NCBI GenBank assembly: GCA_902557385.1
Contig: CACDZF010000001.1
Span: forward strand, 124,001-188,000
Reading direction: 5' to 3'
DNA from: an uncultured Pelagibacteraceae bacterium
Lineage (GTDB): Bacteria > Pseudomonadota > Alphaproteobacteria > Pelagibacterales > Pelagibacteraceae
Length of the DNA: 64,000 nt
How positions within the stretch are numbered: the first letter of the stretch is position 1; each line of letters starts with the position of its first letter. Below, in pieces: positions 30,449-39,660 of this stretch. The translations under genes and the position numbers were made by a program. Under the pieces are notes generated by a model that saw only the letters and a program-made list of their open reading frames with translations, did no database searches and was not told where the DNA came from.

Positions 30449-31147
30449 ATGTCAATTCAATTTGAATTTAAAAAGCACTCATATAAAGAAGTTGCATCTT
30501 ATTTTAAAAAAGAAAAATTAAAAAATCTAATATTATTTTCGCAAGCAAGATCCGGTTCAACATTTGCAACTGAAAATTTTCCAAAATTTTTAAATTTTAA
30601 GGATGAACAAATTTTCAATGAAGCAAATTTTTTAAATAAACATTTTTCTTATTTAAAATATTTTATAAAGAAACATGATAATTTTTTTTTAAACACAAAT
30701 GAATTTGTATATAGAAGGACCGAATTAATTAAAGAGGATACTCTATTCGTATATCTTTATAGAGATCACAAAGATATTGAAAAATCGTATGAAAAAGCTA
30801 TTAAGAAAAATTTTTATATGGGCTGGAACGAGTTTTATAGTAGATATAAAATTTTATTTCCAGAAATCGACCAAAGTTTGCATGTTTCTTTATTTAATCA
30901 TTTTATTTGGCAGAAACAAATATCAAAATTTAGACATGCATTAACTTTAGATTTTAACTCATTTAAAGATTTAGATAGTTTTTTGATTGATAGATCAAAT
31001 TTTGTTACTCTAAAACAACAAAAGTCCTCTAAAATTTTTAATCGAGCTAAAAAAAATCCAAATATTAATTTTAATATTTTTGAAAAATTTTATTTTTTTT
31101 GTATAAGAAAATTAGAAAGTAGAAAAAAAAATATTATTAATTATTAG
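30449..31147 (+). CDS. Sulfotransferase-like protein
   Basis: A 232-residue protein. LILFSQARSGSTFATENF near residues 27-44 matches the phosphosulfate-binding loop of PAPS-dependent sulfotransferases, and YLYRDHKDIEKSYEKA resembles their second (RDP-like) nucleotide-binding helix. If active it would transfer sulfate to a sugar or lipid. It starts 6 bases after tauC but begins the second glycan island, so a role in surface-glycan sulfation is more likely than sulfonate use. Very lysine- and phenylalanine-rich from AT bias. The family call is moderate. Confidence 0.65.
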   Translation: MSIQFEFKKHSYKEVASYFKKEKLKNLILFSQARSGSTFATENFPKFLNFKDEQIFNEANFLNKHFSYLKYFIKKHDNFFLNTNEFVYRRTELIKEDTLFVYLYRDHKDIEKSYEKAIKKNFYMGWNEFYSRYKILFPEIDQSLHVSLFNHFIWQKQISKFRHALTLDFNSFKDLDSFLIDRSNFVTLKQQKSSKIFNRAKKNPNINFNIFEKFYFFCIRKLESRKKNIINY

Positions 31148-31149
31148 AT

Positions 31150-31851
31150 ATGAAAAAGAAAACTTTGGTTTTTACAGCTACATATAATGAATTTGAAAAT
31201 ATTCAAAATTTTATTACAGCTGTACACAATAATAATCCAGAAGTAGATATATTAATAATTGATGATAACTCTCCTGATAAAACTTATGAGTTAGTTGAAG
31301 ATTTGGGAAAAAAGATTAATAATATTTTTTTAATTAAAAGATCTCATAAGCTTGGTTTGGATACGGCTCATAAAGAAGCATACGAATTTGCCTTAGCAAA
31401 TAAATATGAATATTTGATTACTATGGATGCAGATCTATCACATGATCCAAAGGAAATATCAAATTTTGTAAAATATCTTGAAAATCACGAATTTGTTATT
31501 GGATCAAGATATATGGTAGGTGGAGAATGTTTAATGAGTAGAAAAAGATTAACTATAAGCAAGTATGGGAATTTATTCATTAAGTTGATTTTGAATTTGA
31601 ATTGTAATGAATTCACAACTTCATACAGAGGTTTTAATTTACTTAAATTAAAAAATTTTCATCTAAATTTAATTAGAGAAAAAGGATATAGTTTTTTTAT
31701 GGGAACGGTCCATCATATTTGTTCAAAAAAATTCACTTATATTGAAATTCCAATAACATTTAAAGATAGACAAAAAGGTGAATCTAAAATACCAAAAATA
31801 GAAATTTTAAGAACATTAATTAATCTATTTAAATTAAAAATAAAAAACTAA
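31150..31851 (+). CDS. Dolichyl-phosphate-mannose-synthase-like family 2 glycosyltransferase
   Basis: A 233-residue GT2 enzyme. TATYNEFENIQNFI at the start, LIIDDNSPDKTYELVE, and TMDADLSHDPKEI (DXD metal site) are typical of DPM1-type polyprenyl-phosphate glycosyltransferases, and GSRYMVGGE follows as in that group. No C-terminal membrane anchor is visible, as in soluble DPM1. It would load a sugar on undecaprenyl phosphate for the surface glycan. It starts 2 bases after the sulfotransferase-like gene. Confidence 0.85.
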   Translation: MKKKTLVFTATYNEFENIQNFITAVHNNNPEVDILIIDDNSPDKTYELVEDLGKKINNIFLIKRSHKLGLDTAHKEAYEFALANKYEYLITMDADLSHDPKEISNFVKYLENHEFVIGSRYMVGGECLMSRKRLTISKYGNLFIKLILNLNCNEFTTSYRGFNLLKLKNFHLNLIREKGYSFFMGTVHHICSKKFTYIEIPITFKDRQKGESKIPKIEILRTLINLFKLKIKN

Positions 31852-31876
31852 AAGTGTAATATAATTTGAAAATATT

Positions 31877-32881
31877 TTGAAAACTCTAAAATTAAAAAAC
31901 GAAATAAAAAAAATATTTATTAAGCATGGTTTAATGAATAATCACGCATCTATATGTGCTAATGCTTTAATAAATGCTGAGTTAGTAGATTCTTCTTCGC
32001 ACGGATTATCTAGATTAAAAATGTATTGTGATAGAATAAAAAAAAAAGTAATTAATCCTAAGCCTAAAATTAAGATAAAAAAAATTTCAAATTCAATTAC
32101 TAAAATTGATGCTGATAATAGTATAGGTTTTGTTGCTGCTGATATCGGAATAAAGCAAGCGATTAAAAATGCAAAAAAAACTGGTATAGGCTTGGTTGGC
32201 ATTAAAAATAGTGGTCATTATGGACTTTCTGGTTATTACGCTGAGCAAGCGGTAAAAAAAGATCTAATTGTTTTTTGTTTTACCAACGCACCTCCAGCTA
32301 TAGCGCCACATGGAGCAAATAAAAGTTTATTTGGGACTAATCCTATTTGTTTTGGAACTCCAACATCTTCTAAGATTCCATTTATTTTAGACACTTCAGT
32401 TTCTATGATCAATAGAGGAAAAATAAGAGTCGCGGCAAAGACAGGAAAAAAAATACCAAAAGGTGTAGCGCTTGATAAAAATGGTCTACCAACAACGGAC
32501 GCAAGGAAAGCTTTAGCTGGTGTCCAACTCCCTATTGCGGGTTTTAGAGGTTCTGGTCTTGCGTGGATGGTCGATATATTAAGTGGAGTAATTACTGGAG
32601 GTAACCATGGTGGAAAAGTAAAAGACCCATTCGACGATTTTACTGGTCCACAAAATATTGGTCACTTGTTTATAACCATGAAAAAAAATTTATTTGTGAA
32701 TAACTATAATTATAGAATAAAAGAAAATATCAAAAGAATAAAAAAATTACCAAAAATAAAAGGAACAAAAAAAATTGTATATCCAGGACAAAATAGATTT
32801 TATCGTTATAAAAAAAACTTAAAAAAGGAAATTTATATTCCTGAAATTATTAAATTAGATATAGAAAAATTGTCAAATTAA
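31877..32881 (+). CDS. Malate/L-lactate/sulfolactate dehydrogenase family (LDH2) oxidoreductase
   Basis: A 334-residue NAD(P)-dependent 2-hydroxyacid dehydrogenase of the LDH2/MDG2 type: GLSRLKMYCDRI, KNSGHYGLSGYYAEQA with the catalytic His, FGTNPICFGTPTS and GFRGSGLAWMVDILSG. The family includes malate, ureidoglycolate, (R)-sulfolactate (ComC) and delta-1-piperideine-2-carboxylate enzymes. The predicted start is TTG with no clear ribosome-binding site. Its neighbours are glycan genes, so the substrate is open; sulfolactate is worth a test because the window also holds a HpsN-type dehydrogenase. It overlaps the convergent membrane gene by 4 bases. Confidence 0.8.
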   Translation: MKTLKLKNEIKKIFIKHGLMNNHASICANALINAELVDSSSHGLSRLKMYCDRIKKKVINPKPKIKIKKISNSITKIDADNSIGFVAADIGIKQAIKNAKKTGIGLVGIKNSGHYGLSGYYAEQAVKKDLIVFCFTNAPPAIAPHGANKSLFGTNPICFGTPTSSKIPFILDTSVSMINRGKIRVAAKTGKKIPKGVALDKNGLPTTDARKALAGVQLPIAGFRGSGLAWMVDILSGVITGGNHGGKVKDPFDDFTGPQNIGHLFITMKKNLFVNNYNYRIKENIKRIKKLPKIKGTKKIVYPGQNRFYRYKKNLKKEIYIPEIIKLDIEKLSN

Positions 32882-34683
32882 TTTTTTTTTATTTTCAAAA
32901 GTCTACTACCAACTTTTTTAAAATTTATATAGTTCTCATTAATATATTTATTGATTAAAGGATATTTAATATTTAAAGGAACTCCCCAACTATCCGTTTT
33001 ACCATTTAATATTAAAAAATTTGTATTCTCTAATTCTGCAATAAACTCATTTTGATTTTTATTTGAACCAATAGAATAAACAAAGTAAAACTTTGTACAG
33101 CTTGGTTTTTTAAGCAAGTATAATAAAGCAGCGTCATTTGTAAATAATTGAATACATTTTTCGTTCTCTAAAATTTTTGATGTCTCATTTATAAAGATTA
33201 TATCCTCCTCATTTAAAAAATTTTTATCTTCCAAGCTAATAAAGCTAGAAAATCTTTGTGAATAATTTTTAATATTATTAAAATCAATATTAATAATAAA
33301 TATATATAAAAATAAAATAGGTGCTAAAAATAAGATATTATTTTTTTTTATTTCTAATTTATTAATTGATTTTGAGAAAAAATATAAAATTTCATATAAA
33401 AAAAACGTGGTAAAAAAAATAACAGGAAAAGCTAAAGTCTGCTTAATATGTGGTCCATCCGATCTTCCTAGTGCATATACATAGCTTAATCCACAAAATA
33501 TAGCTAAAGTCAACAAAATGATTTTGAGATTATTTGGATATCTTGTTTTATTTTTAAATAAAATATTAATTGAAATAATTAATGAAAATAAAATAACAAG
33601 TAAATTTTTTGTTGCTCTTGTTGAATTTCTCTCATCAGAAAAAGGTAAGGGGTGAATAATTCCATTTATATAAGTATGTTCTTTGATTACCGACAGTGTG
33701 TTTGATATAAAAAAAATAAACTCATCATTGAAAATTAAATAAAGTATTAACCAGCAAAAAAAAACTGATAATAATAAAGTTATTAATTGAATGTGCTTTT
33801 TGTTAAAAGCTAGATAAAACAATAAAAAAATTAAAAATATAGTAAGCACTATTGCTCTATCAAGGCTCCACAAAAAAGAAGCAACAAATATAATGCCAAT
33901 AAAAATATAATTTATAACTTTATTTGAATTAATTGAATTAATAAAAAAAATTAAGGTCAATAAAATTGTAATTTCTCTAAAAGAAATTATTTCTCCACTA
34001 TTTAAGTTGTAATCAATACAGCTTAATAAAATTAAACTTAATAAAGTAAAAAAGACATATTTAGAAAGTTTTGATAAATTTATTTTTTTAGTAATTTCAA
34101 AAGAAAGTAAGACTAATAAAATCTTAGTCGTGATTATATATAAAAGGTTTGTAAATCTTGCTAGTCCAATGCTTTTGATATCAAAAGTCTCCCATAAAAT
34201 CTTATTAGCTAAGGTTTCGTAAAAAATTCCTATTACAATATAAGAACCTGACCATAAAGTTTCGTCAATTATGTTTTTATAAGATGAACTAAGTTGCTGA
34301 CCATCGTGGAACAAATCAATTTTTTTTACTAAGAAAGAAAGTGAAAAAAACTCAAATAAAATAAAAATAATAATAAAAAATAAAAAAAAATAAATTTTAT
34401 AATCTGAATTTATAATCGAATTTTCTGTTTTCAAATTGATAAAAAATTCGTTAATTTTTTTTTTTTCAAAATATACTTTTGAGAAAAAAAAACTAACTAG
34501 TGGGATTGAAATAAAGAAAAAATATCTAATAAAGTCATTTAAAGAATTATAATTATTTTGTGAATATTCACCTATAATATCTAGGTTACTATTAGATAAT
34601 TTTATTAGAGGCCAGATAAAATATCCAATAAATAATGAAATTGAAATTATAAAAAAATAATAAATATTGTTATGAATTTTCAT
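32878..34683 (-). CDS. Polytopic membrane protein, probably GT-C-type transferase
   Basis: A 601-residue protein with at least ten hydrophobic segments and a soluble C-terminal part (~500-601) ending in Lys/Asn-rich sequence. An early periplasmic loop contains FHDGQQLSSSYKNII: an acidic residue after the first helices is where GT-C enzymes keep their catalytic Asp. Context (DPM-like synthases on both sides) fits an enzyme that takes sugars from polyprenyl phosphate and attaches them to glycan or lipid A. I cannot assign a specific family. Confidence 0.6.
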   Translation of the reverse strand: MKIHNNIYYFFIISISLFIGYFIWPLIKLSNSNLDIIGEYSQNNYNSLNDFIRYFFFISIPLVSFFFSKVYFEKKKINEFFINLKTENSIINSDYKIYFFLFFIIIFILFEFFSLSFLVKKIDLFHDGQQLSSSYKNIIDETLWSGSYIVIGIFYETLANKILWETFDIKSIGLARFTNLLYIITTKILLVLLSFEITKKINLSKLSKYVFFTLLSLILLSCIDYNLNSGEIISFREITILLTLIFFINSINSNKVINYIFIGIIFVASFLWSLDRAIVLTIFLIFLLFYLAFNKKHIQLITLLLSVFFCWLILYLIFNDEFIFFISNTLSVIKEHTYINGIIHPLPFSDERNSTRATKNLLVILFSLIISINILFKNKTRYPNNLKIILLTLAIFCGLSYVYALGRSDGPHIKQTLAFPVIFFTTFFLYEILYFFSKSINKLEIKKNNILFLAPILFLYIFIINIDFNNIKNYSQRFSSFISLEDKNFLNEEDIIFINETSKILENEKCIQLFTNDAALLYLLKKPSCTKFYFVYSIGSNKNQNEFIAELENTNFLILNGKTDSWGVPLNIKYPLINKYINENYINFKKVGSRLLKIKKN

Positions 34684-34736
34684 ACTATAATCTTTTAAAC
34701 TAAAAATTTAAAATTTTAAATTAGTTTAGTAATTTT

Positions 34737-35702
34737 CTAAACTTTACACATTTTGTTAACCAAATAATGTACTCTTTTTGCATCCTCAAAATTTGGGCTG
34801 TAGTTATTTTTTTTAAAAATGCTTTTTTTGAATCTTTGTAGGTTTATATAAGTAGGTTGAATTCTGAAATCGTTTAAAGTTTCTTTTGGTTTAAATAAAA
34901 TTTTATTGTCTTTCATTAAACAAAATTGATCAAAAATATTGTTAGTTTTGGTTTTTAAAACAAATGTACCTTTATCTGTTTTAAATTTTATCTCATGTTT
35001 CTGTCTAATTTTTGGTGATTTTAACGAGGATTTAAAATTTAAAATTATATTTATATCTTTTTTATCAACTTTTATATTTGATTTTAAATTAAATATTTTT
35101 GCTTTTCTTTTTAAGTCAAAATTGCTAATGGTAATTTTGCCAAATAATTTTTCTAAAAAATACAATGGATGACAAATATAATTAAAAAAAATTCCCCCTC
35201 CTTGTTTATGTTTATCTTTCCACTTAGCACGATTTCTTGATGGAATTTTAATAAACCAATTAATTATTACTCTTTTTACTATTACTTTATCTAACAGTTT
35301 TGTTTTAAAAAAATTAAATGCTTCTATGTTTAAAAATTCATAATTTACCATATTTATAATTTTTTTAGCTTTTGCTCTTTTGCAGATTTTGATTAATGAA
35401 TTATAAGAAGTAGTGACAGGTTTTTCGCAGAATACATGTTTATTTTTACTAATTGCAAATAATATCATTTTTTCATGCATAAAAGGTGGAGCTGATATAA
35501 TTATTGCATTAATTCTTTTATCTGAAATTAATTTTTTCCAATTTTGATAAATTTTTATATTTTGAGGTAATGTGAATTTTTTTTTGTTATCTCTAAATGA
35601 AAAACCTATAACATTAAATAACTTAGTTCTTATTATAGATTTGTAAATTACATTATAGCCAAAGTTTCTACCAATTATACCGATGTTAATTTTTTTTCTC
35701 AT
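34737..35702 (-). CDS. Gfo/Idh/MocA-family oxidoreductase
   Basis: A 321-residue NAD(P)-dependent sugar oxidoreductase. N-terminal Rossmann part (INIGIIGRNFGYNVIYKSI), then SAPPFMHEKMILFA and HVFCEKPVTTSYN with the conserved EKP motif (Lys active site) near residues 93-95. Probably makes or modifies a nucleotide sugar (for example a keto-sugar) for the glycan island. Overlaps the upstream glycosyltransferase gene by 17 bases. Confidence 0.83.
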   Translation of the reverse strand: MRKKINIGIIGRNFGYNVIYKSIIRTKLFNVIGFSFRDNKKKFTLPQNIKIYQNWKKLISDKRINAIIISAPPFMHEKMILFAISKNKHVFCEKPVTTSYNSLIKICKRAKAKKIINMVNYEFLNIEAFNFFKTKLLDKVIVKRVIINWFIKIPSRNRAKWKDKHKQGGGIFFNYICHPLYFLEKLFGKITISNFDLKRKAKIFNLKSNIKVDKKDINIILNFKSSLKSPKIRQKHEIKFKTDKGTFVLKTKTNNIFDQFCLMKDNKILFKPKETLNDFRIQPTYINLQRFKKSIFKKNNYSPNFEDAKRVHYLVNKMCKV

Positions 35703-36396
35703 TTTTAAAATTTGTCATCAAAATATAAAAATACCATCTAATATAAAAAAAAATTGATGAATATTTGAATTTGCTTTCGCCATAATTTCTAACAGGCCAC
35801 TGTTCAGGTAATTCTGTTATTTTATAGCTATATCGGTGTGCTTTGGCCAACAATTCAATGCTAAAAGTAAAGCCTTTTTTTGATTCTATCTCAAATCTTT
35901 CTACTATTGCCTTAGAGAAAAGTCTAAATCCATTTGTAGCATCTTTTGTTGGCAATGTAGTTAACATTGTAAGTGTTAAAGAGACTAGCTTCACAATTAT
36001 TCTTTTCAATAAAGGGGCCCCTTTATAACTCCCACCTTTTACAAATCTACTAGCACAAACAATGTCGTAACCTTCAATATATTTATTATACATTTCTGTA
36101 ATCAAACTGAAATTTTTATGATCATCTGCTGGATATAACATAATTGCATTTGCATCTAAATTTTCAAATCCTGTTTTAACAGCACCATTAAAACCAAAAT
36201 ATTTATTTTTAATTAAAAAAATTTCACCTTCCTTAAAATTTTCATTTATAATTTTTAACGTAGGATCTTCGTCGTAGTCATAAACAACAACTATTCTATA
36301 TTTAATATCAACTATTTTTATTATTTCAGAAAGAGTTTTTAATATATTTCCCTGTTCATTAAAAACTGGTATTATAATATCTAAATTGTGACTCAT
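35686..36396 (-). CDS. Family 2 glycosyltransferase (polyprenyl-phosphate type)
   Basis: A 236-residue GT2 enzyme: DIIIPVFNEQGNILKTLSEI at the N-terminus, RIVVVYDYDEDPTL, MLYPADDHKNF (metal site) and RFVKGGSYKGAP. Similar in type to the one at 31150 but clearly a different gene. A C-terminal segment (YIRWYFYILMTNF) is weakly hydrophobic. It is the first gene of a three-gene minus-strand run and diverges from the methyltransferase gene at 36451. Confidence 0.82.
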   Translation of the reverse strand: MSHNLDIIIPVFNEQGNILKTLSEIIKIVDIKYRIVVVYDYDEDPTLKIINENFKEGEIFLIKNKYFGFNGAVKTGFENLDANAIMLYPADDHKNFSLITEMYNKYIEGYDIVCASRFVKGGSYKGAPLLKRIIVKLVSLTLTMLTTLPTKDATNGFRLFSKAIVERFEIESKKGFTFSIELLAKAHRYSYKITELPEQWPVRNYGESKFKYSSIFFYIRWYFYILMTNFKNEKKN

Positions 36397-36450
36397 TATT
36401 TACTTTAATAACTTTTCTTATTAATATAACAATATTTATTATCAACATAT

Positions 36451-37707
36451 ATGAATTTAAAAGATACTAAGCCTGGTTTAATAGATTGTTGTCAAATTTG
36501 TTATTCAAAAGCAATATATGAAGTTTTAGATCTAGGTTATTCTGGACTTTGTGATAGTCTTCTCACAAATTTTCAATTAAATCTCTCGGAAAAAAATTAT
36601 CCTCTTAAATTAATGAGATGCAGAAAGTGTCATTTATTGCAATTAAATTATGTTGTAGATAATGAAGAAGTTTTTCATAAAGAGTATCCTTATAAAAGTG
36701 GTATTACAAAGCCACTGAAAGAACTACTACATAGTACAAGCAAATACTGTGTAAAAAATTTTAATTTTACAAAAAAACCTTTAGCTATAGACATAGGATC
36801 AAATGACGGAACTTTGTTAGAAGGATTTAAGAAACATAATTTTAAAGTTTTAGGAGTTGAACCTACGAATATTGCAAAAATTGCTAATAAAAAAGGTATA
36901 AAAACTATTCAAAAATTTTTTGAAAAAGATGCAATAAATTTAATAAAACAAAATTATAAAAAAGCGGATGTAATTACAGGAACTAATATTTTTGCACATA
37001 TAAATAAGTTAGATACATTTATGAAAGGAGTAAAATCATTAATAAACCCAAAAAGTGGAATATTTCTCACAGAGTCACATTACGCTGGAAATATTATAGA
37101 TCAAATGCAATTTGACTCTATTTATCATGAACATTTAAGATTTTTTTTATTAAAACCGTTAATTCTATTGTTAAAAAATTACGGTTTCAAAATTGTTGAT
37201 GCTGCTAAAATTCCAAATTATGCAGGCTCGATTAGGATAGCAGCAACTTTAAATAAAAAAGCAAAAATTAAAAAAAGTGTAAAGAAAATTCTTGATGAAG
37301 AAAACAGAAAAAACTTTTATAAAACATCGAAATATATTAATTTTTCTAAAAATGTTAATAAAGTAAGAAAAAATTTATCTCAACTATTGTGGAGTCTTAA
37401 ATTAAAAAATAAGAGAATAGTTGGTGTCGGTTGTCCTGGTAGAAGTATTACTCTTTTATCTTACTGCAATATTACCAATCAAATCATTGATTATATTGCT
37501 GAACAAAGCACTTCTCTAAAATTAAATATGTTTACTCCAACGACTCATATTAAAATAATCGATGAGAAAAATATGATTAGAAAGCAACCAGATTATGCGC
37601 TGATATTGTCTTGGCATTACGGAAAGAGTGTTATGAAAAATTTGAGAAAAAAAGGTTACAAAGGAAAGTTTATAATACCTTTGCCATCACCAAAAATTAT
37701 GAATTAA
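36451..37707 (+). CDS. Zinc-finger class I methyltransferase (sugar C-methyltransferase type)
   Basis: A 418-residue three-part protein: an N-terminal zinc-binding domain (CCQICYSKA and MRCRKCHLLQLN, four Cys), a central SAM-methyltransferase domain (AIDIGSNDGTLLEGF near residues 111-125, GVEPTNIAKIA), and a C-terminal domain with VGVGCPGRSITLL. This architecture is that of C-methyltransferases such as TylCIII/NovU that make branched deoxysugars from keto-sugars. It may use the keto-sugar made by RmlB (9588) or the Gfo/Idh enzyme; this is inference. Confidence 0.85.
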   Translation: MNLKDTKPGLIDCCQICYSKAIYEVLDLGYSGLCDSLLTNFQLNLSEKNYPLKLMRCRKCHLLQLNYVVDNEEVFHKEYPYKSGITKPLKELLHSTSKYCVKNFNFTKKPLAIDIGSNDGTLLEGFKKHNFKVLGVEPTNIAKIANKKGIKTIQKFFEKDAINLIKQNYKKADVITGTNIFAHINKLDTFMKGVKSLINPKSGIFLTESHYAGNIIDQMQFDSIYHEHLRFFLLKPLILLLKNYGFKIVDAAKIPNYAGSIRIAATLNKKAKIKKSVKKILDEENRKNFYKTSKYINFSKNVNKVRKNLSQLLWSLKLKNKRIVGVGCPGRSITLLSYCNITNQIIDYIAEQSTSLKLNMFTPTTHIKIIDEKNMIRKQPDYALILSWHYGKSVMKNLRKKGYKGKFIIPLPSPKIMN

Positions 37708-37818
37708 TTTTCCAAAAAAAATGCTAAATAACAATAGAATACCCCCAGTGACAAAATTGTTATATTAAAATTTTTATTTAAATATTATTTTAAATAATAA
37801 ATTAAAAAAAAGGTTAAT

Positions 37819-37920
37819 ATGAAAAAATATATAAAGTACACTATCTATTTTTTAATATATATAACTTTAGTATTTATTTTAGCTGTATTTTTTTTGAAAA
37901 ACGGAATAACTTTACTGTAA
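37819..37920 (+). CDS. Single-helix membrane peptide, 33 residues
   Basis: An ATG preceded by AAAAAAAGGTTA opens a 33-codon frame. MKKYIKYT is followed by one continuous hydrophobic helix (IYFLIYITLVFILAVFFL) and a short tail (KNGITLL). Positively charged N-terminus suggests the tail lies in the periplasm. It ends 2 bases before the convergent PhyH gene. No homologue known to me. The AT bias makes hydrophobic frames easy to find, so this is a tentative gene. Confidence 0.45.
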   Translation: MKKYIKYTIYFLIYITLVFILAVFFLKNGITLL

Positions 37921-37922
37921 AT

Positions 37923-38750
37923 TTAATACTTCCCTATCTTTTCTGACCCACTATAAAATATTTTAGACAACTCATCATTTGCCTTTTTTCTAGTTTTAAT
38001 TCCACTTTGACTCATTAATTCTTGAGCTCTTTCCACGTGCTCATGGTATTTATAACGATCTTCACCTCTTGCCTGCTGAACATACATTTTTCCCAGAACT
38101 TGATTTACATTGGTACCTATGTAGCTTTGAATAACAAAACCAATTCTTCTATCGTTGCTTTTATTTAAACCTGACCCATGAACAATAGTTGGATGATGTA
38201 ATGACATTTGTCCAGATTTTAAAACTACAGGTTTGGTCTCATTGTAAGGAACATTTTCTATAGTTTGGCCTCTGGTTAATAAATTATTCTCATCAAATTT
38301 TTGATTATGATATTTAAGTTCATATTTATGGGAACCCGACCACATTCTCATACATCCATTTTCTTCATTTGTATCAGTTACTGCTATCCATGCAGTTACC
38401 CAGTTATATGGTTCTAATCCAATATATTTTGCATCTTGATGAAAACTTACAAAACCTTTCTCTTTTGGATTTTTAATAAAAAGAGTTGTTCCACAGATAA
38501 GTATATCTTTACCAATGATACTCTCCACAGCATCTAATATTTTTGGATTATGACTAACTTTATCAAATATATGTGAAATTAAATGAATATAATTTCTTCC
38601 TAAGCCTTTAAGTTCATCTGGCCATTTTTTTTCTATTAATTCAATCTCTTCTCTTATTTCTAAAGCTTCATCTTTTGATAAAACGTCTAACGGTGCAATA
38701 TATCCATCATTTTTATATTGTTGAATTTGAGCTGATGATAATGACGACAT
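37923..38750 (-). CDS. Phytanoyl-CoA dioxygenase (PhyH) family oxygenase
   Basis: A 275-residue Fe(II)/2-oxoglutarate dioxygenase. The iron-binding H-x-D is in VSFHQDAKYIGL, the distal His in SLHHPTIVHGSGLN and the 2-oxoglutarate Arg in NDRRIGFV. The family contains ectoine hydroxylase and phosphonate or lipid hydroxylases; substrate here unknown. Its ATG shares one base with the stop of the BASS transporter upstream, so uptake and hydroxylation of one compound is a reasonable guess. Confidence 0.85.
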   Translation of the reverse strand: MSSLSSAQIQQYKNDGYIAPLDVLSKDEALEIREEIELIEKKWPDELKGLGRNYIHLISHIFDKVSHNPKILDAVESIIGKDILICGTTLFIKNPKEKGFVSFHQDAKYIGLEPYNWVTAWIAVTDTNEENGCMRMWSGSHKYELKYHNQKFDENNLLTRGQTIENVPYNETKPVVLKSGQMSLHHPTIVHGSGLNKSNDRRIGFVIQSYIGTNVNQVLGKMYVQQARGEDRYKYHEHVERAQELMSQSGIKTRKKANDELSKIFYSGSEKIGKY

Positions 38751-39598
38751 TAATTTGTTTTTTTAATTAAAAAAACAAAAATTAATGAAGTAGCAAACAT
38801 TATCAAAGAATATATAGCAGCAGGAATTAAGTAAGTAACATCATTAAAAATTTGCGTTGCAACAAATATAGCAAGTGTTCCATTTTGAAGACCACATTCA
38901 AGAGAAATGCATTTTCTTTGTTTTATTCCAGTTGCAAAAATTTTAGCAACATAAAAACCAATCAACATCATGATTATATTTAAAAGGAAAGTAATTGTTC
39001 CAGCTTTCATCATATACGGAAGAATATTAGCTCTCTCTTGAATTATTGCTCCAAAAAGAACAATAAGAAATAAAATTAATGAGATAGTTTGAATAGTTTT
39101 TTCGTTAGAGGAAACAAAATTATTTGCAAATCTTCTTATAATCATTCCTAAAATTACTGGTAAAGTCACTACTAAAAACATTTTTATAGATATACCAGTC
39201 ATTGAAATTTCATTTGTACTAGCTGATGCATTTAGTAAATCTATAGATTTAAAAATTATAAAAGGTACGGTTATTATGCTTAATAAACTTATGATTGCGG
39301 TCAAAGATATAGAGAGAGCAACATCTCCATTTGCAAACTTAGTTAAAATATTTGAAGTAACTCCACCGGGTGCAGCGGCTATTATCATTAAACCAACCGC
39401 CAATTCGACCGGAGTATCTAATATGAACACTAAGGCAAAAGCGATAATAGGTAAAAAAATTAGCTGACATACCAAACCTACTAGAAAATCCTTAGGTTGT
39501 TTTACTACTCTGGTAAAATCTTGGACTGTTAATCCCATGCCTAGAGCAAGCATAATTAAAGCTAAAGATAATGGGGCAATTTTTGTAACTATTTCCAT
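38750..39598 (-). CDS. Bile acid:sodium symporter (BASS) family transporter
   Basis: A 282-residue membrane protein of the same family as that at 18454: LMIIAAAPGGVTSNILTKFANG carries the family cation site and LECGLQNGTLAIFVATQIF the second conserved crossing region; I give these only as landmarks near residues 72-93 and 227-245. Nine or so hydrophobic helices. It is translationally coupled to the PhyH oxygenase. Likely substrate: an organic acid or zwitterion taken up with sodium. Confidence 0.85.
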   Translation of the reverse strand: MEIVTKIAPLSLALIMLALGMGLTVQDFTRVVKQPKDFLVGLVCQLIFLPIIAFALVFILDTPVELAVGLMIIAAAPGGVTSNILTKFANGDVALSISLTAIISLLSIITVPFIIFKSIDLLNASASTNEISMTGISIKMFLVVTLPVILGMIIRRFANNFVSSNEKTIQTISLILFLIVLFGAIIQERANILPYMMKAGTITFLLNIIMMLIGFYVAKIFATGIKQRKCISLECGLQNGTLAIFVATQIFNDVTYLIPAAIYSLIMFATSLIFVFLIKKTN

Positions 39599-39660
39599 TT
39601 TAAGACATTTTAACTTACTATATACACATTTGAAATTATATATAAAAAAAAATATTAAAA

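Noticed and set aside
37708-37818. Gene or RNA in the AT-rich stretch after the methyltransferase
   Set aside because: Only low-complexity A/T sequence; nothing beyond a possible promoter for the 33-residue peptide.
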